A stretch of 64,000 nucleotides of DNA from Mucilaginibacter psychrotolerans (GCF_004519315.1 NZ_SOZE01000003.1:186001-250000); one strand, 5' to 3'; positions 25,584 to 34,268 are shown, numbered from the stretch's first letter. Notes: generated by a model not told the origin, from the letters alone. Program-made: numbers and translations.

Positions 25584-26084
25584 TTATTTTTTCTGCCGCT
25601 GTTCTGCTTCCAAGAGCGTCTTTTGTAATTTTTTTATCAAGCGTTGGTTGGCATCTACCAGTTTTTCAGGCCCGTCGTAGTTGGCATCAAAAACTACTTT
25701 CTTACTTTTTTGCTTGTAGTTAAAAATGATAATATAACGTGGTGCGCGTACTTTACTATCATTAACAGTTTCGTTTGCGGGGAAGTTCCAAAATCCCAGG
25801 TCTGCAGCATTCCTGTGCAAATCAAGCAAATCATCGTTAGTTAAGTGCAAATGCATTTTTACTAACGAGCCTTTGCGGTTCAAATACTGGTAATCGCCTG
25901 TTTTAGAATCATATTTATTCAACAAGCTATCTTTATAACCAAATTGAAATTGTATTGATTGAAAATCTGCAAACCTATAGGGAGCGTTGCTCACCATCAT
26001 GCCATAATAGTAAAAGCAATACAGCATAAACGGCACGGTAACGCTCAGGACGAGAAATATTTTTTTAGACTTCAGCGAGTTCAT
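25584..26084 (-). CDS. Hypothetical membrane-anchored protein (166 aa)
   Basis: Not assigned to a family. One N-terminal signal anchor (about residues 8-28, VLSVTVPFMLYCFYYYGMM) is followed by a mixed alpha/beta extracytoplasmic domain ending in a Lys/Gln-rich helix (LIKKLQKTLLEAEQRQKK). Shape and length resemble small Bacteroidota envelope proteins with a DUF6438-like core (LTNDDLLDLHRNAADLGFWNFP; RYIIIFNYKQKSKKVVFD), but that match is a guess. It stands alone between repeat DNA and the symporter gene, on the same strand as the latter. Confidence 0.65.
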   Translation of the reverse strand: MNSLKSKKIFLVLSVTVPFMLYCFYYYGMMVSNAPYRFADFQSIQFQFGYKDSLLNKYDSKTGDYQYLNRKGSLVKMHLHLTNDDLLDLHRNAADLGFWNFPANETVNDSKVRAPRYIIIFNYKQKSKKVVFDANYDGPEKLVDANQRLIKKLQKTLLEAEQRQKK

Positions 26085-26149
26085 TAGTGAGGATAAATAA
26101 TTAAGCGGGCAAAGTTGCCTATTTTATTTTCAATAAACCACACACAAAT

Positions 26150-27523
26150 CTAATCTTTTAGCTCCCCTTCCCATTTGCTCACAACGGCAGTTGCCATGGC
26201 ATTACCCAAAACGTTAGTAGCCGAGCGGCCCATATCCAGTAAGGGATCTATACCAATCAACAAAGCCAAACCAGCTTCAGGTATGTTAAATAAAGAAATA
26301 GTGCCCGCTATAACCACCAACGATGCACGCGGCACGCCGGCGATACCTTTGCTGGTGAGCATCAGCACCAGCAGCATGGATAATTGCTGACTAAAAGCCA
26401 GGTGTATGCCGTACGATTGCGCCAGGAAAAGCGAGGCAAAGGTCATGTACATCATAGAACCATCGAGGTTAAAAGAATACCCCAGCGGCAGCACGAAGCT
26501 TACGATCTTGTTATTACAACCGAAACGTTCCAATTCTAATAGCACCTTAGGATATGCGGCCTCACTGGTAGAAGTACTGAAGGCGATGAGCATCGCATCC
26601 TTTATACGGGCAACGAGGTTAAAAGCACGTTTCTGCAGCACCGCAAAACCTGCTAATACGATTACCAACCAAAGGATCAGTAACGAAAAATAAAACTCAC
26701 CAATGAATATGGCATAGGTAGACAGGATGCCTAAACCTTGCTTGGCAATAATAGCGGTAATGGCTCCAAACACGGCCAATGGCGCCAGCTGCATCACATA
26801 GCCGGTTATCTTTAATATCACATGGGCAATAGCATCCAATGCTTTTATGACCACTTCGCCTTTTTCGCCGATTGCGGCGGTAGCTACGCCGAAAAACAGT
26901 GAGAACACCACAATTTGCAATATCTCGTTATTGGCCATAGCCTCTATAAAACTTTTGGGGAACACATGACCGATAAAATCGCGCAGCGAAAGTGCCGTTT
27001 TTTGGATGCCGGTGCTCAAATGACTATCGGGCAAAGGCAAATACATGGCTTCGCCGGGTTTAAAAAAATTTACCAGTAGCATACCCAATGCCAGCGACAC
27101 CAGCGTAGCGCTCAAAAACCAAAGCAGGGTTTTGCCCCCTATTCGGCCCACTGCTTTGATGTCGCCAACCTTGGCAACGCCAACTACCAGCGTAGTAAAC
27201 ACCAACGGGGCTACGATCATCTTAATCAGTCGCAGGAATATATCGCTCAAAACGGTAAAGCCAACCAGCTTGTCTTCTCTTGCGGTATCGCTTTCTTTGC
27301 GAACTTTTGCCTGCTCTGTGCGTTGTATTTTTAGCGCCTTGAAATCGGCAGTGGTAGTATCTTTGATGGCGGCTATCCGCAGATCGATAGATTTTATCTG
27401 TGCCTCGGCGGCGCTCATTTTGGTATTAATGGCGTTTATTACCGTAGCATTGTAAATATAACCGGCTATAACACCCAGTACAAGTGCTATAAAAATATAC
27501 AGGGTGAGTTTGTTTTTTTGCAT
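26150..27523 (-). CDS. Dicarboxylate/amino acid:cation symporter (SDF/DAACS family)
   Basis: 457 residues with the membrane layout of GltP/DctA: TM1 IFIALVLGVIAGYIY, IFLRLIKMIVAPLVFTTLVVGV (TM3), the hairpin-1 region, STSTSEAAYPKVLLELERFG (serine-rich motif), SFVLPLGYSFNLDGSMMY (NMDG-like sodium/substrate site) and GVPRASLVVIAGTI (hairpin 2). Between TM1 and TM2 there is a roughly 55-residue charged, coiled-coil-like insert (residues 35-88) not found in GltPh and typical of Bacteroidota members. Imports glutamate, aspartate or C4-dicarboxylates with sodium or protons at the inner membrane. Confidence 0.93.
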   Translation of the reverse strand: MQKNKLTLYIFIALVLGVIAGYIYNATVINAINTKMSAAEAQIKSIDLRIAAIKDTTTADFKALKIQRTEQAKVRKESDTAREDKLVGFTVLSDIFLRLIKMIVAPLVFTTLVVGVAKVGDIKAVGRIGGKTLLWFLSATLVSLALGMLLVNFFKPGEAMYLPLPDSHLSTGIQKTALSLRDFIGHVFPKSFIEAMANNEILQIVVFSLFFGVATAAIGEKGEVVIKALDAIAHVILKITGYVMQLAPLAVFGAITAIIAKQGLGILSTYAIFIGEFYFSLLILWLVIVLAGFAVLQKRAFNLVARIKDAMLIAFSTSTSEAAYPKVLLELERFGCNNKIVSFVLPLGYSFNLDGSMMYMTFASLFLAQSYGIHLAFSQQLSMLLVLMLTSKGIAGVPRASLVVIAGTISLFNIPEAGLALLIGIDPLLDMGRSATNVLGNAMATAVVSKWEGELKD

Positions 27524-27580
27524 TTAATTAAGATGAGTGCCGCTAAACTACGAAATTTACTATGTTGCAGAAAGTTTAAT

Positions 27581-28108
27581 ATGAGCATCCCAACCTACGG
27601 ATTACAACAGATAAAGAAAGAATTACAGCACCTGCCACAGGAGCAGCTTGCCGAATTGGCCCTGCGCCTCATCCGCTATAAAAAAGAGAACAAAGAACTG
27701 CTGGCTTACCTCCTCTTTGATGCGCATAACGAGCAGGATTTTGTAGAGAGCATAAAAGCCGAGGCAGGCTTTATGTTTAGCCAATTACCCGCTCAGGCAT
27801 ACTTTGCAGCCAAGGCGCTGCGTAAGATATTGAAGATGCTGAGCAAATACACTAAATTCATCGGTGCCAAGCCGGCCGAGATTGAGCTGTTGCTAAACTT
27901 TTGTCAAAACTATCTACAATATGTGGTCCGCCTAACGTCACATAAACCCATCCGCTTGATACTCACCCGCCAGTTGGATAAATTGAAAACAGCCATAGGC
28001 AAGCTGCACGAAGATTTGCAGTTTGATTACAGCCAGGATTACAACGCCCTTTTGGAGGATGCAGATAGCAAACTGCCGTGGTTGAATAAAAAAAGTTACC
28101 TGTTGTAA
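27581..28108 (+). CDS. Hypothetical helical protein (175 aa)
   Basis: Not recognised. Starts at ATG 27581 (MSIPTYGLQQIKKELQHLPQ); an upstream frame reaching 27518 would overlap the divergent symporter gene and is not used. Almost entirely alpha-helical, mixed charge, no signal peptide or membrane helix: PQEQLAELALRLIRYKKENKEL at the front, then KALRKILKMLSKYTKFIGAK. Probably cytoplasmic. Its stop codon is 53 bp from the sigma-factor gene, so it may share a transcript with it. Confidence 0.65.
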   Translation: MSIPTYGLQQIKKELQHLPQEQLAELALRLIRYKKENKELLAYLLFDAHNEQDFVESIKAEAGFMFSQLPAQAYFAAKALRKILKMLSKYTKFIGAKPAEIELLLNFCQNYLQYVVRLTSHKPIRLILTRQLDKLKTAIGKLHEDLQFDYSQDYNALLEDADSKLPWLNKKSYLL

Positions 28109-28161
28109 CATTTACCCCTTAGTTTTGTCAAACACGTAAAATCTACTAAAACTATTAACAA

Positions 28162-28662
28162 GTGGCCGATAATAAAGAAGAAGCTTTCAGGAAAGTATAT
28201 GAAGCCAATTCGAAGAAGATTTTCCATTTGTGCTATGGTTACACCGGCGACGATGATGCCGCTAACGACCTGCTACAGGAAACCTTTCTAAAGGTTTGGC
28301 AAAACCTGCACAAGTTTCGTAACCAGGCCCTGATATCAACCTGGATCTACCGCATTGCGGTGAATACTTGCTTAACCTACCTGCGATCGGAAAAAAGGCA
28401 GGCCAAGGACGAGCTAACCCCACAAATTGCCGAAAATAAACGGGAGGAGTTCTCTGAAAAGAACGAACAAGTTGCTTTGCTGTACAAGTGTATATCTAAG
28501 CTTGAGGAATCGGAAAGGATTATTATAACACTGGTACTTGATGAAGTACCCTACCCCGAAATAGCTGATGTTTCGGGCATATCAGAAGGGAATTTAAGAG
28601 TGAAGATATATCGTATTAAACAAAAATTAACAGAATTATACAACCATTATGAAAGACTTTGA
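28162..28662 (+). CDS. ECF RNA polymerase sigma factor
   Basis: 166 residues, GTG start. Region 2 shows YEANSKKIFHLCYGYTGDDDAANDLLQETFLKVWQNLHKF and STWIYRIAVNTCLTYLR; region 4 shows LEESERIIITLVLDEVPYPEIADVSGISEGNLRVKIYRIK. Length and layout are those of group 4 sigma factors. The next gene overlaps by 14 bp and encodes a four-helix membrane protein that probably controls it. Cytoplasmic transcription factor; regulon unknown. Confidence 0.94.
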   Translation: MADNKEEAFRKVYEANSKKIFHLCYGYTGDDDAANDLLQETFLKVWQNLHKFRNQALISTWIYRIAVNTCLTYLRSEKRQAKDELTPQIAENKREEFSEKNEQVALLYKCISKLEESERIIITLVLDEVPYPEIADVSGISEGNLRVKIYRIKQKLTELYNHYERL

Positions 28663-29239
28663 TCATTTATTGATGGTTTGGCAGGGACAGCCAAAACTGG
28701 AACCGGCTGCGGTAGACGAGGTGTTGAAGCAGGTGAAAAAGGGAATGAAGAGCCTCACTACCAATTTATTCTGGAGCATAACGGGCATGCTATTGGCCTT
28801 AGTGGGCATTGCTATGGTGATGCTTTTCTTCGTTTTCCAATCGTGGATAACTTATGCAGGGATAATCGTTATTTTATCTACCATGGTTATTTATGTGCTG
28901 ATGATGATACGGGATTACCGCCTCATTAATAAACAGGATTTTACCATAAACCCAACGGCCTACCTGGAAAGCTTAAAGGAATACCAAAGAAGCCGTGCCA
29001 CTATCTACGGCTGGATGTATTACCTATATGTGTTGCTGCTCAGTATCGGCCTCAGCCTTTACTTTTACGAAGTGCTGCAAAGCGCATCTCGCATGTTCAA
29101 GTGTTGTGCTTATGGCCTAACCGCAGCCTGGTTATTGTTCTGTACGTTTTACCTCAAGGCCCGTATATTTGCCAGTGAACAGGAAAAACTGAACTTAATG
29201 ATTGATAGGCTGGTACGCTTGCAGAACCAGTTTGATTGA
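28649..29239 (+). CDS. Membrane protein, putative anti-sigma partner
   Basis: 196 residues. A short N-terminal cytoplasmic helix region (MKDFDHLLMVWQGQPKLEPAAVDEVLKQVKKG, about 1-35) is followed by four membrane helices in two pairs (about 40-60, 66-86, 119-138, 149-170) and a basic C-terminal tail. It overlaps the ECF sigma gene by 14 bp, the usual genomic sign of a sigma/anti-sigma pair. It lacks the ZAS zinc motif HxxxCxxC, so a role as regulator is inferred from position and topology only. Confidence 0.7.
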   Translation: MKDFDHLLMVWQGQPKLEPAAVDEVLKQVKKGMKSLTTNLFWSITGMLLALVGIAMVMLFFVFQSWITYAGIIVILSTMVIYVLMMIRDYRLINKQDFTINPTAYLESLKEYQRSRATIYGWMYYLYVLLLSIGLSLYFYEVLQSASRMFKCCAYGLTAAWLLFCTFYLKARIFASEQEKLNLMIDRLVRLQNQFD

Positions 29240-29246
29240 GCCCGGA

Positions 29247-29279
29247 TATGCAGATGTGCAAATTTCAGATGTGCAGATG
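29247..29279. repeat. Near-palindromic CAGATGTGCAAATTTCAGAT word
   Basis: ATGCAGATGTGCAAATTTCA followed by GATGTGCAGAT; the same word family (TCTGCACATCTGAAATTTGC) occurs at 1285-1317 and at 44393-44460. Intergenic, before the GNAT gene promoter. Confidence 0.7.
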
Positions 29280-29293
29280 AAGCTCTTTTGGTA

Positions 29294-29323
29294 TTGGATA
29301 ATCGGCGTTGGAGGTTATCTTCG
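29294..29323 (+). promoter_or_regulatory. Candidate promoter of the GNAT gene
   Basis: TTG (29294-29296), 19-nt spacer, TATCTTCG (29316-29323), one mismatch from TAnnTTTG. Start near 29330, ATG at 29350. Confidence 0.5.
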
Positions 29324-29349
29324 CGATTAATTGAGAACAGCCAATACTT

Positions 29350-29868
29350 ATGCCTTTTATTGATATACAGCGCGTACAACCCAATGATGTCACCCGCTTA
29401 CTGGAGCTAAGCCGCCGCACCTTTTTTGATGCCTTTGCGCACCTGAATAGCCCGGCAGATATGGATGCCTTTGCTGAAAGGGCATTTACTTTGCCCAGCT
29501 TCGAAACGCAATTAAGCAACCCCGATTCCCACTTTTATTATGCCATGGTAGCGGGCTTGCCCGCAGGCTATATCAAACTAAATTACAAGCTGGCCCAAAC
29601 CGAAATTAAGGACGCTGATGCTTTGGAGGTGGAGCGTATTTACGTTTTAACAGCATATCAGGGCCAGCAAATAGGCAAGCAACTGATTGATTTTGCCGTT
29701 AAAACGGCTATATGCGTCAAACATAGCTACTTATGGTTGGGCGTATGGGAACATAACGCGGGAGCGATCCGTTTTTACGAAAGCAAAGGTTTTAGCATAT
29801 TCGGTAAACATAAGTTTATGCTGGGTAGTGATGAGCAGACGGATTTGTTAATGAAAAAGGAACTTTGA
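29350..29868 (+). CDS. GNAT family N-acetyltransferase
   Basis: 172 residues. The GNAT fold is visible from IQRVQPNDVTRLLELSRRTF (strand 1/helix 1), EVERIYVLTAYQGQQIGKQLIDFAV (acetyl-CoA pyrophosphate loop, Q/RxxGxG-like QGQQIGK) and LWLGVWEHNAGAIRFYESKGFSIFGKHKF (motif B, C-terminal strands). Close in style to spermidine/peptidyl acetyltransferases such as PaiA, but the substrate cannot be assigned. Cytoplasmic. Monocistronic. Confidence 0.9.
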   Translation: MPFIDIQRVQPNDVTRLLELSRRTFFDAFAHLNSPADMDAFAERAFTLPSFETQLSNPDSHFYYAMVAGLPAGYIKLNYKLAQTEIKDADALEVERIYVLTAYQGQQIGKQLIDFAVKTAICVKHSYLWLGVWEHNAGAIRFYESKGFSIFGKHKFMLGSDEQTDLLMKKEL

Positions 29869-29916
29869 CGACGTGCAAATAAGCGTGTAACTTTTTGCAA
29901 CCTAAACACCCGTCAC

Positions 29917-30738
29917 TCAAATGTACCGCCTCAGCAGTCCTTCCAACTTTAGCGCTTTTTTTATCAGATTTTTATCAGTAATATAAACATCAACATTCGT
30001 TACGTGGCTTAGCAGATTTTCTTTAAATACTTTTTTAAATTCGCAATAAGTAATGTCGAAATGCCAATGGTGCTTCAAAGTATCGAACACCTCTGTATCG
30101 TGTTCAAAAAGATTGCGGTAATCTACAACCATAAAACGGTCGGTGGGTAAAGTTTGGATATTCTTTAAAATTTCCTCGTTATACCTCAACCAAACCTCCA
30201 GATAAAGATCGGCATGCTCGCGGTAGAACTTCAGCCGTTGTCGTGGCCTTCGTATTTTTAGCCAGATCTGTTTGTATAGCCATGCACGTTTCATATACTT
30301 CGCTTCGTATCCCTTGAAATCGCGGTGAAGCATCGAGCTAACGGTAGATTTATAGTCGCGCACGATATTGAGATAGTAAGCATTGGGCATTAACTCGCGG
30401 TAATGCGAAAGGAAAAGGCAAGTCCGGGGATCTTTCCACCCCCATTGCTCACTAATATGGTTCTTAAAATCGATGATTCGCTTCAACTTTTCCTTTTGGT
30501 AATCCGTGAGCGACTTTACCGGCTCCGTAATAAACCCTGTTTGCAAAAGGTTGTTGGCCGTTAAAGCATCTACATGAAAGCGATAAAAATCAACGTCCTC
30601 AAAATGCCCGTCGAGATTACTGTCCGATGCACCAAGCAGCGTGTGGCCAAGGTTCAGTCCGCACTTATTTAGCCACTGGCTTATTAACGACGTGCCGGAC
30701 CGATGCATGCCAGCAATAATTAAAGTGTTAGTGCTCAT
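29917..30738 (-). CDS. Sulfotransferase family protein
   Basis: 273 residues. The 5'-phosphosulfate-binding loop IIAGMHRSGTSLISQWL (7-23) and the 3'-phosphate segment LNIVRDYKSTVSSMLHRDF mark a PAPS-dependent sulfotransferase. GWKDPRTCLFLSHY lies between them. Soluble, no signal peptide. Its start overlaps the end of the APS-kinase gene by 11 bp, so substrate (PAPS) synthesis and use are translationally linked. Acceptor unknown: glycan, lipid or small molecule. ATP sulfurylase is not in the window. Confidence 0.88.
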   Translation of the reverse strand: MSTNTLIIAGMHRSGTSLISQWLNKCGLNLGHTLLGASDSNLDGHFEDVDFYRFHVDALTANNLLQTGFITEPVKSLTDYQKEKLKRIIDFKNHISEQWGWKDPRTCLFLSHYRELMPNAYYLNIVRDYKSTVSSMLHRDFKGYEAKYMKRAWLYKQIWLKIRRPRQRLKFYREHADLYLEVWLRYNEEILKNIQTLPTDRFMVVDYRNLFEHDTEVFDTLKHHWHFDITYCEFKKVFKENLLSHVTNVDVYITDKNLIKKALKLEGLLRRYI

Positions 30739-31267
30739 AAACCGGCTTTTTTGCGTTTATAATGAAATCATAAAGGATGTTGCTGCACTCTTCCACACTG
30801 TTCAGATGAGTATTAATATAAAGGTCAGGGTTGTGCGGCACGTCGAATTGATCATTTATACCTGTCAGATTACTGATTTTGTCAGGATGTTCATCCGGCA
30901 GTAGTGCTTTTGTGTAAAGTCCTTTGGTATCACGACTGATAAGCACATTTATCGGGCAGTCTACATAAACAGTGTATGCTTCGGGGTAGCATTCCAAAAG
31001 TTCGTTTCTTACTTGTGCGTAAGGATTAATTGCACTGATGATGGTAACAATACCATGCTTACTGAATTTACCTGCAATAAAGCCCAGTCTGCGGATATTT
31101 TCAAATCTGTCTTGCCGGGTGAAGCTTAGTTCTTTAAATAAATTACTGCGGTATTCGTCACCATCGATAATTTCGGCGCGGGTGGCGCTGGTGTCTAGTT
31201 TACGCTTGATATTTCGCGCCAAAGTGGTTTTACCGGCCCCAGACAGGCCACAAAGGAGTATGATCAT
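30728..31267 (-). CDS. cysC: Adenylylsulfate (APS) kinase
   Basis: 179 residues from ATG 31267; an upstream start at 31312 would add a non-conserved leader. P-loop GLSGAGKT (7-14), IDGDEYRSNLF (substrate-binding DGD), RQDRFENIRRLG (APS-binding), and DTKGLYTKAL are CysC signatures. Phosphorylates APS to PAPS with ATP in the cytoplasm. The usual ISPY segment reads INPY (VTIISAINPYAQVRN), replacing the Ser that is phosphorylated in some bacterial enzymes. It is cotranscribed with the sulfotransferase gene downstream, which suggests PAPS for sulfation rather than for cysteine synthesis. Confidence 0.9.
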   Translation of the reverse strand: MIILLCGLSGAGKTTLARNIKRKLDTSATRAEIIDGDEYRSNLFKELSFTRQDRFENIRRLGFIAGKFSKHGIVTIISAINPYAQVRNELLECYPEAYTVYVDCPINVLISRDTKGLYTKALLPDEHPDKISNLTGINDQFDVPHNPDLYINTHLNSVEECSNILYDFIINAKKPVYEH

Positions 31268-31425
31268 TTGATAGAAGGTTGATGTTAATTTAAAAGCAAA
31301 ATCGTTTGGCAAGCTTTGGCAGCAATTGCCTTATTCCGATTACCAAAAACTAAATTCTATCAAAGTAGACGGATTGCATCTCATGAATCGGCTAATGCAC
31401 AAAATGTCCCGACAAAGGCGATAGT

Positions 31426-32616
31426 TCAACCTTTCATAAACGGATTGAACGTCCTCGTCCCAATCTCCATCCCCGCCGCCCTACAAACCGTTTTATCGCC
31501 AAACCTGAGGTTGATGTTATCCATAGCCTGGTACAAGCGTATGCGTTCTTCGTTATCTTCGAACAGGTTTATCTGGTAGCTTCCGGTGCACAGGTCGCTC
31601 AGGCGCACGCCGATCAATCGGATGGGGCGATACTGGTTCCAGGCTTTTTTGAGCAGGTTTTTGATGCCCGGGATGAGGATATGCTCAGCTGCCGTCAAGG
31701 GAATTTTTTGCTGCAGGGTATGCGTTTCAAAGTTTGCATAACGCAGCTTTATGGCCAGACAACTGCTTACTTTGTTTTCGCGGCGTAGCTTGCCTGCAAG
31801 TTCCTCTGTCATGCTTACCAGCGTGTTCTCTAGCGTGCGTACATCTTTTACATCATTATGGTAAGTAGTTTCTGTCGAGATGGATTTGCGGCCCGTGCCC
31901 GCAACTATCTCGCTGTCATCTATACCATGGGCCTTATGATAAATAGAAGTACCCGCCTTTCCGAACACCGCCTCCAGGAACTTGATGTTCACCTTTTGCA
32001 AGTCGCCTATTTTTTCGACACCATACTGGTAAAGCTTTTGGCAGGTATGTTCGCCCAGGCCGGGTATCTTGCGGATGTTGAGCGGCGCCAAAAAGGCTTG
32101 CTCCTCGCCTGCCTTAACCCATAACTGTCCATTGGGTTTGGCCTGGTTGGTGGCCATTTTGGCAACCGCGCGGCCAGACGCCATACCGAAAGAAATTGGC
32201 AAGCCTGTCTCGCGGATCACACGCTGCCGTAGCTCGGTAGCTATTTGATAAGGGTTATGGAAGCGCTCCATGCCGCTAAGGTCAATATAGAATTCGTCGA
32301 CTGATGTCTTTTGATATATCGGCACCGATTGATGGATGATATTGGTAACCTGCCTGGAGGCTTCTGAATAACGCCCGTAAGTACCATGGATAACGATTGC
32401 ATCCGGGCAAAGCTTAAGCGCCTGCCGCGTGGGCATGGCCGAATGTACGCCAAATGCACGCGCCTCGTAACTACAGGAAGCTACCACGCCCCTATCCGCC
32501 GAGCCGCCAATGATAACCGGCTTGCCGATGAGCGCCGGGTTGAACTTACGCTCTACGGAAACGAAGAACGAATCCAAATCGATGTGTACGATATGCCGTT
32601 GTGCAACCATATACAA
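31426..32616 (-). CDS. dinB: DNA polymerase IV (Y family)
   Basis: 396 residues. Catalytic motifs IVHIDLDSFFVSVER (first Asp) and TSVDEFYIDLSG (Asp-Glu pair) are intact. The steric region CSYEARAFGVHSAMPTRQALKLCP and the helix-hairpin-helix GLGEHTCQKLYQYGVEKIGDL are as expected, followed by the little-finger domain. No canonical C-terminal beta-clamp motif QLxLF, though IGVRLSDL and YQINLFED near 355-372 resemble one (QINLF). Error-prone translesion polymerase. Divergent from the 2H phosphoesterase gene; no LexA box was recognised in the 63-bp gap. Confidence 0.95.
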   Translation of the reverse strand: MYMVAQRHIVHIDLDSFFVSVERKFNPALIGKPVIIGGSADRGVVASCSYEARAFGVHSAMPTRQALKLCPDAIVIHGTYGRYSEASRQVTNIIHQSVPIYQKTSVDEFYIDLSGMERFHNPYQIATELRQRVIRETGLPISFGMASGRAVAKMATNQAKPNGQLWVKAGEEQAFLAPLNIRKIPGLGEHTCQKLYQYGVEKIGDLQKVNIKFLEAVFGKAGTSIYHKAHGIDDSEIVAGTGRKSISTETTYHNDVKDVRTLENTLVSMTEELAGKLRRENKVSSCLAIKLRYANFETHTLQQKIPLTAAEHILIPGIKNLLKKAWNQYRPIRLIGVRLSDLCTGSYQINLFEDNEERIRLYQAMDNINLRFGDKTVCRAAGMEIGTRTFNPFMKG

Positions 32617-32679
32617 ATATGGAATTTTTAGTTTAAAATACTAAAATAATTAGCAAATTTGCATTATAATAATGTACGC

Positions 32680-33312
32680 ATGACCGGCTATTCCGACTAT
32701 CTCTTCCTCTTTACGCCGCCTGAGCATATCAGGCAGGAGATAGCGCGCTATAAAAAAGCATCGGTAAAGCACATTGGCGATTTTGGCAGTATGAACTCCC
32801 CAGCCCATATTACCCTTAACCAATTAGAGCGGCAGAAGCCCTATATGATAGATACCGCATTAGAGCGCATACAAGGCGCCCTGCAAGCTATGCCGCCCGT
32901 GCTGCTGCATATGGATGGCTTTAAATACTTCGAACACCTGCATAGCAAAAACACCATCTATGCATACATCCGCAGCACGCCCGCAATGGAGAGCTGGTTC
33001 GGCTTGCTGCGTAAAACCCTTAACATCAAAAAGGCAGTGGTACCCCACATACCGGTAGTACGCAACATACCCGAGACTGATTTCAAAAAACTGTGGCCTC
33101 ACTTCCATCACAAAAAGCTGTTGGAGCCTTTCTGGATACACGAACTAAAGACACTGCAACGCGAAACCTTCGGTACCGCCACCGGCAAATGGGAGGCGTA
33201 TAAAACCATCCCTTTTAAAAACACAGTAGGCATGGCCGGCAAACGCACCTGGAAAGAGCATCAGCAGGCTAAAGCAGAAATAGCGGCAAGGAAGCAGGTA
33301 AAATTATTTTGA
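32680..33312 (+). CDS. 2'-5' RNA ligase superfamily (2H phosphoesterase) protein
   Basis: 210 residues from ATG 32680 (a TTG 21 bp upstream is less likely). First HxTx motif HITL in MNSPAHITLNQLERQ; second motif region HIPVVRNIPETDF reads HIPV, so Thr is replaced by Pro. The fold pattern (YLFLFTPPEHIRQEIARYK, FKYFEHLHSKNTIYAYI) fits LigT/CPDase-like enzymes. The C-terminus is basic (RTWKEHQQAKAEIAARKQVKLF). Ligase activity is doubtful; cyclic phosphodiesterase or RNA-end processing is possible. Confidence 0.82.
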   Translation: MTGYSDYLFLFTPPEHIRQEIARYKKASVKHIGDFGSMNSPAHITLNQLERQKPYMIDTALERIQGALQAMPPVLLHMDGFKYFEHLHSKNTIYAYIRSTPAMESWFGLLRKTLNIKKAVVPHIPVVRNIPETDFKKLWPHFHHKKLLEPFWIHELKTLQRETFGTATGKWEAYKTIPFKNTVGMAGKRTWKEHQQAKAEIAARKQVKLF

Positions 33313-33643
33313 AACCGATAAACCATTGCCATGGATCAAAAAGAGTTCCTGCCTTTGTTGGTTTGAAATCTATTTATGAAACTAATATATCAGCAACCAG
33401 CGCCTTAAAAGTGTAAACCCAATTATTTTTTTAAATATTGATTATCAAATTTTTAAAACGATATTTTTCTGATTTCTGTAAACCTTTGTAAACCTTTTTT
33501 GCACGGTTGAAAATCGGTAAAACTACCAGAACTTATTATTTTAAGCGACCTCAGCACCCCTCCAAGCAATCGCTTCAAATCGTATATTTGCGCCACCCTA
33601 AAACCCCCTGGTCATCATATGCCCTGATCTTTCTATTTAATAT
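33313..33643. other. 330-bp AT-rich intergenic region
   Basis: No gene of useful size. It contains a direct repeat (TGTAAACCTT twice, about 33477-33497) and the candidate promoter of the cyclophilin gene near its end. Confidence 0.5.
33583..33590 (+). promoter_or_regulatory. Candidate -7 box (TATATTTG) for the cyclophilin gene
   Basis: TATATTTG fits TAnnTTTG exactly; no TTG is found at the expected -33 distance. Start near 33597, ATG at 33644. Confidence 0.45.
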
Positions 33644-34216
33644 ATGCGAAAACTACTACTCTTGTGTGCTGCACTTACATTTTCCGTCGCCTGCTTTGCC
33701 CAGGCACCCATCCATTGCGTTATCAAAACATCGCTTGGCGATATAGCCATTGAACTCTACCCGGATAAAGCACCTATAACCGTAGCCAACTTTATGCGGT
33801 ATGTAGATAAGCATTCGTACAACGGAAGCAGCTTTTTCAGGGTATGTACCCCCGCTAACGAAACCGACCGCAAAGTGAAGATACAGGTTATACAAGGAGG
33901 CAACGTGCCGGATACGCTCGCGTTGGACAGTATCAAAATTGAAACCACTCAACAAACGGGCTTGCTGCATCAAAACGGTACGCTTTCTATGGCGCGTAGC
34001 GGCCCGAATTCTGCCACTAGCGAGTTTTTTATCTGCATTGGTAATCAACCCGCATTAGATTATGGCGGTGCCCGCAACCCGGACGGACAGGGTTTCGCCG
34101 CCTTTGGCAAAGTAACCGCGGGTATGGCGGTGGTAAAAATGATCCAGGCTCAAAAAGACAATGCGCAATACCTGATAAAGCCTATAAAAATCCTTGCCAT
34201 AAATCGGGCCGAATAA
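33644..34216 (+). CDS. Exported cyclophilin-type peptidyl-prolyl isomerase
   Basis: 190 residues with a signal peptide (MRKLLLLCAALTFSVACFAQ). Cyclophilin motifs: SFFRVCTP (catalytic Arg in the FxR position), IQGGNVPD, GTLSMARSGPNSATSEFFICIG and GFAAFGKVTAGMAVV. An insertion (ANETDRKVKIQ) separates FFR from IQGG, longer than in E. coli PpiA. Periplasmic folding catalyst for Xaa-Pro bonds. Monocistronic, converging on the TonB receptor gene. Confidence 0.92.
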   Translation: MRKLLLLCAALTFSVACFAQAPIHCVIKTSLGDIAIELYPDKAPITVANFMRYVDKHSYNGSSFFRVCTPANETDRKVKIQVIQGGNVPDTLALDSIKIETTQQTGLLHQNGTLSMARSGPNSATSEFFICIGNQPALDYGGARNPDGQGFAAFGKVTAGMAVVKMIQAQKDNAQYLIKPIKILAINRAE

Positions 34217-34237
34217 AACGGCTCCATACCAAATAGA

Positions 34238-34268
34238 AAGAGGCCGTCCCCTTGCGGGCCGGCCTCTT
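34238..34268. terminator. Hairpin between convergent genes
   Basis: AAGAGGCC (34238-34245) pairs with GGCCTCTT (34261-34268), with an inner CCCC/GGG stem. A T-tract is not prominent; likely a shared terminator of the cyclophilin and TonB receptor genes. Confidence 0.6.
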
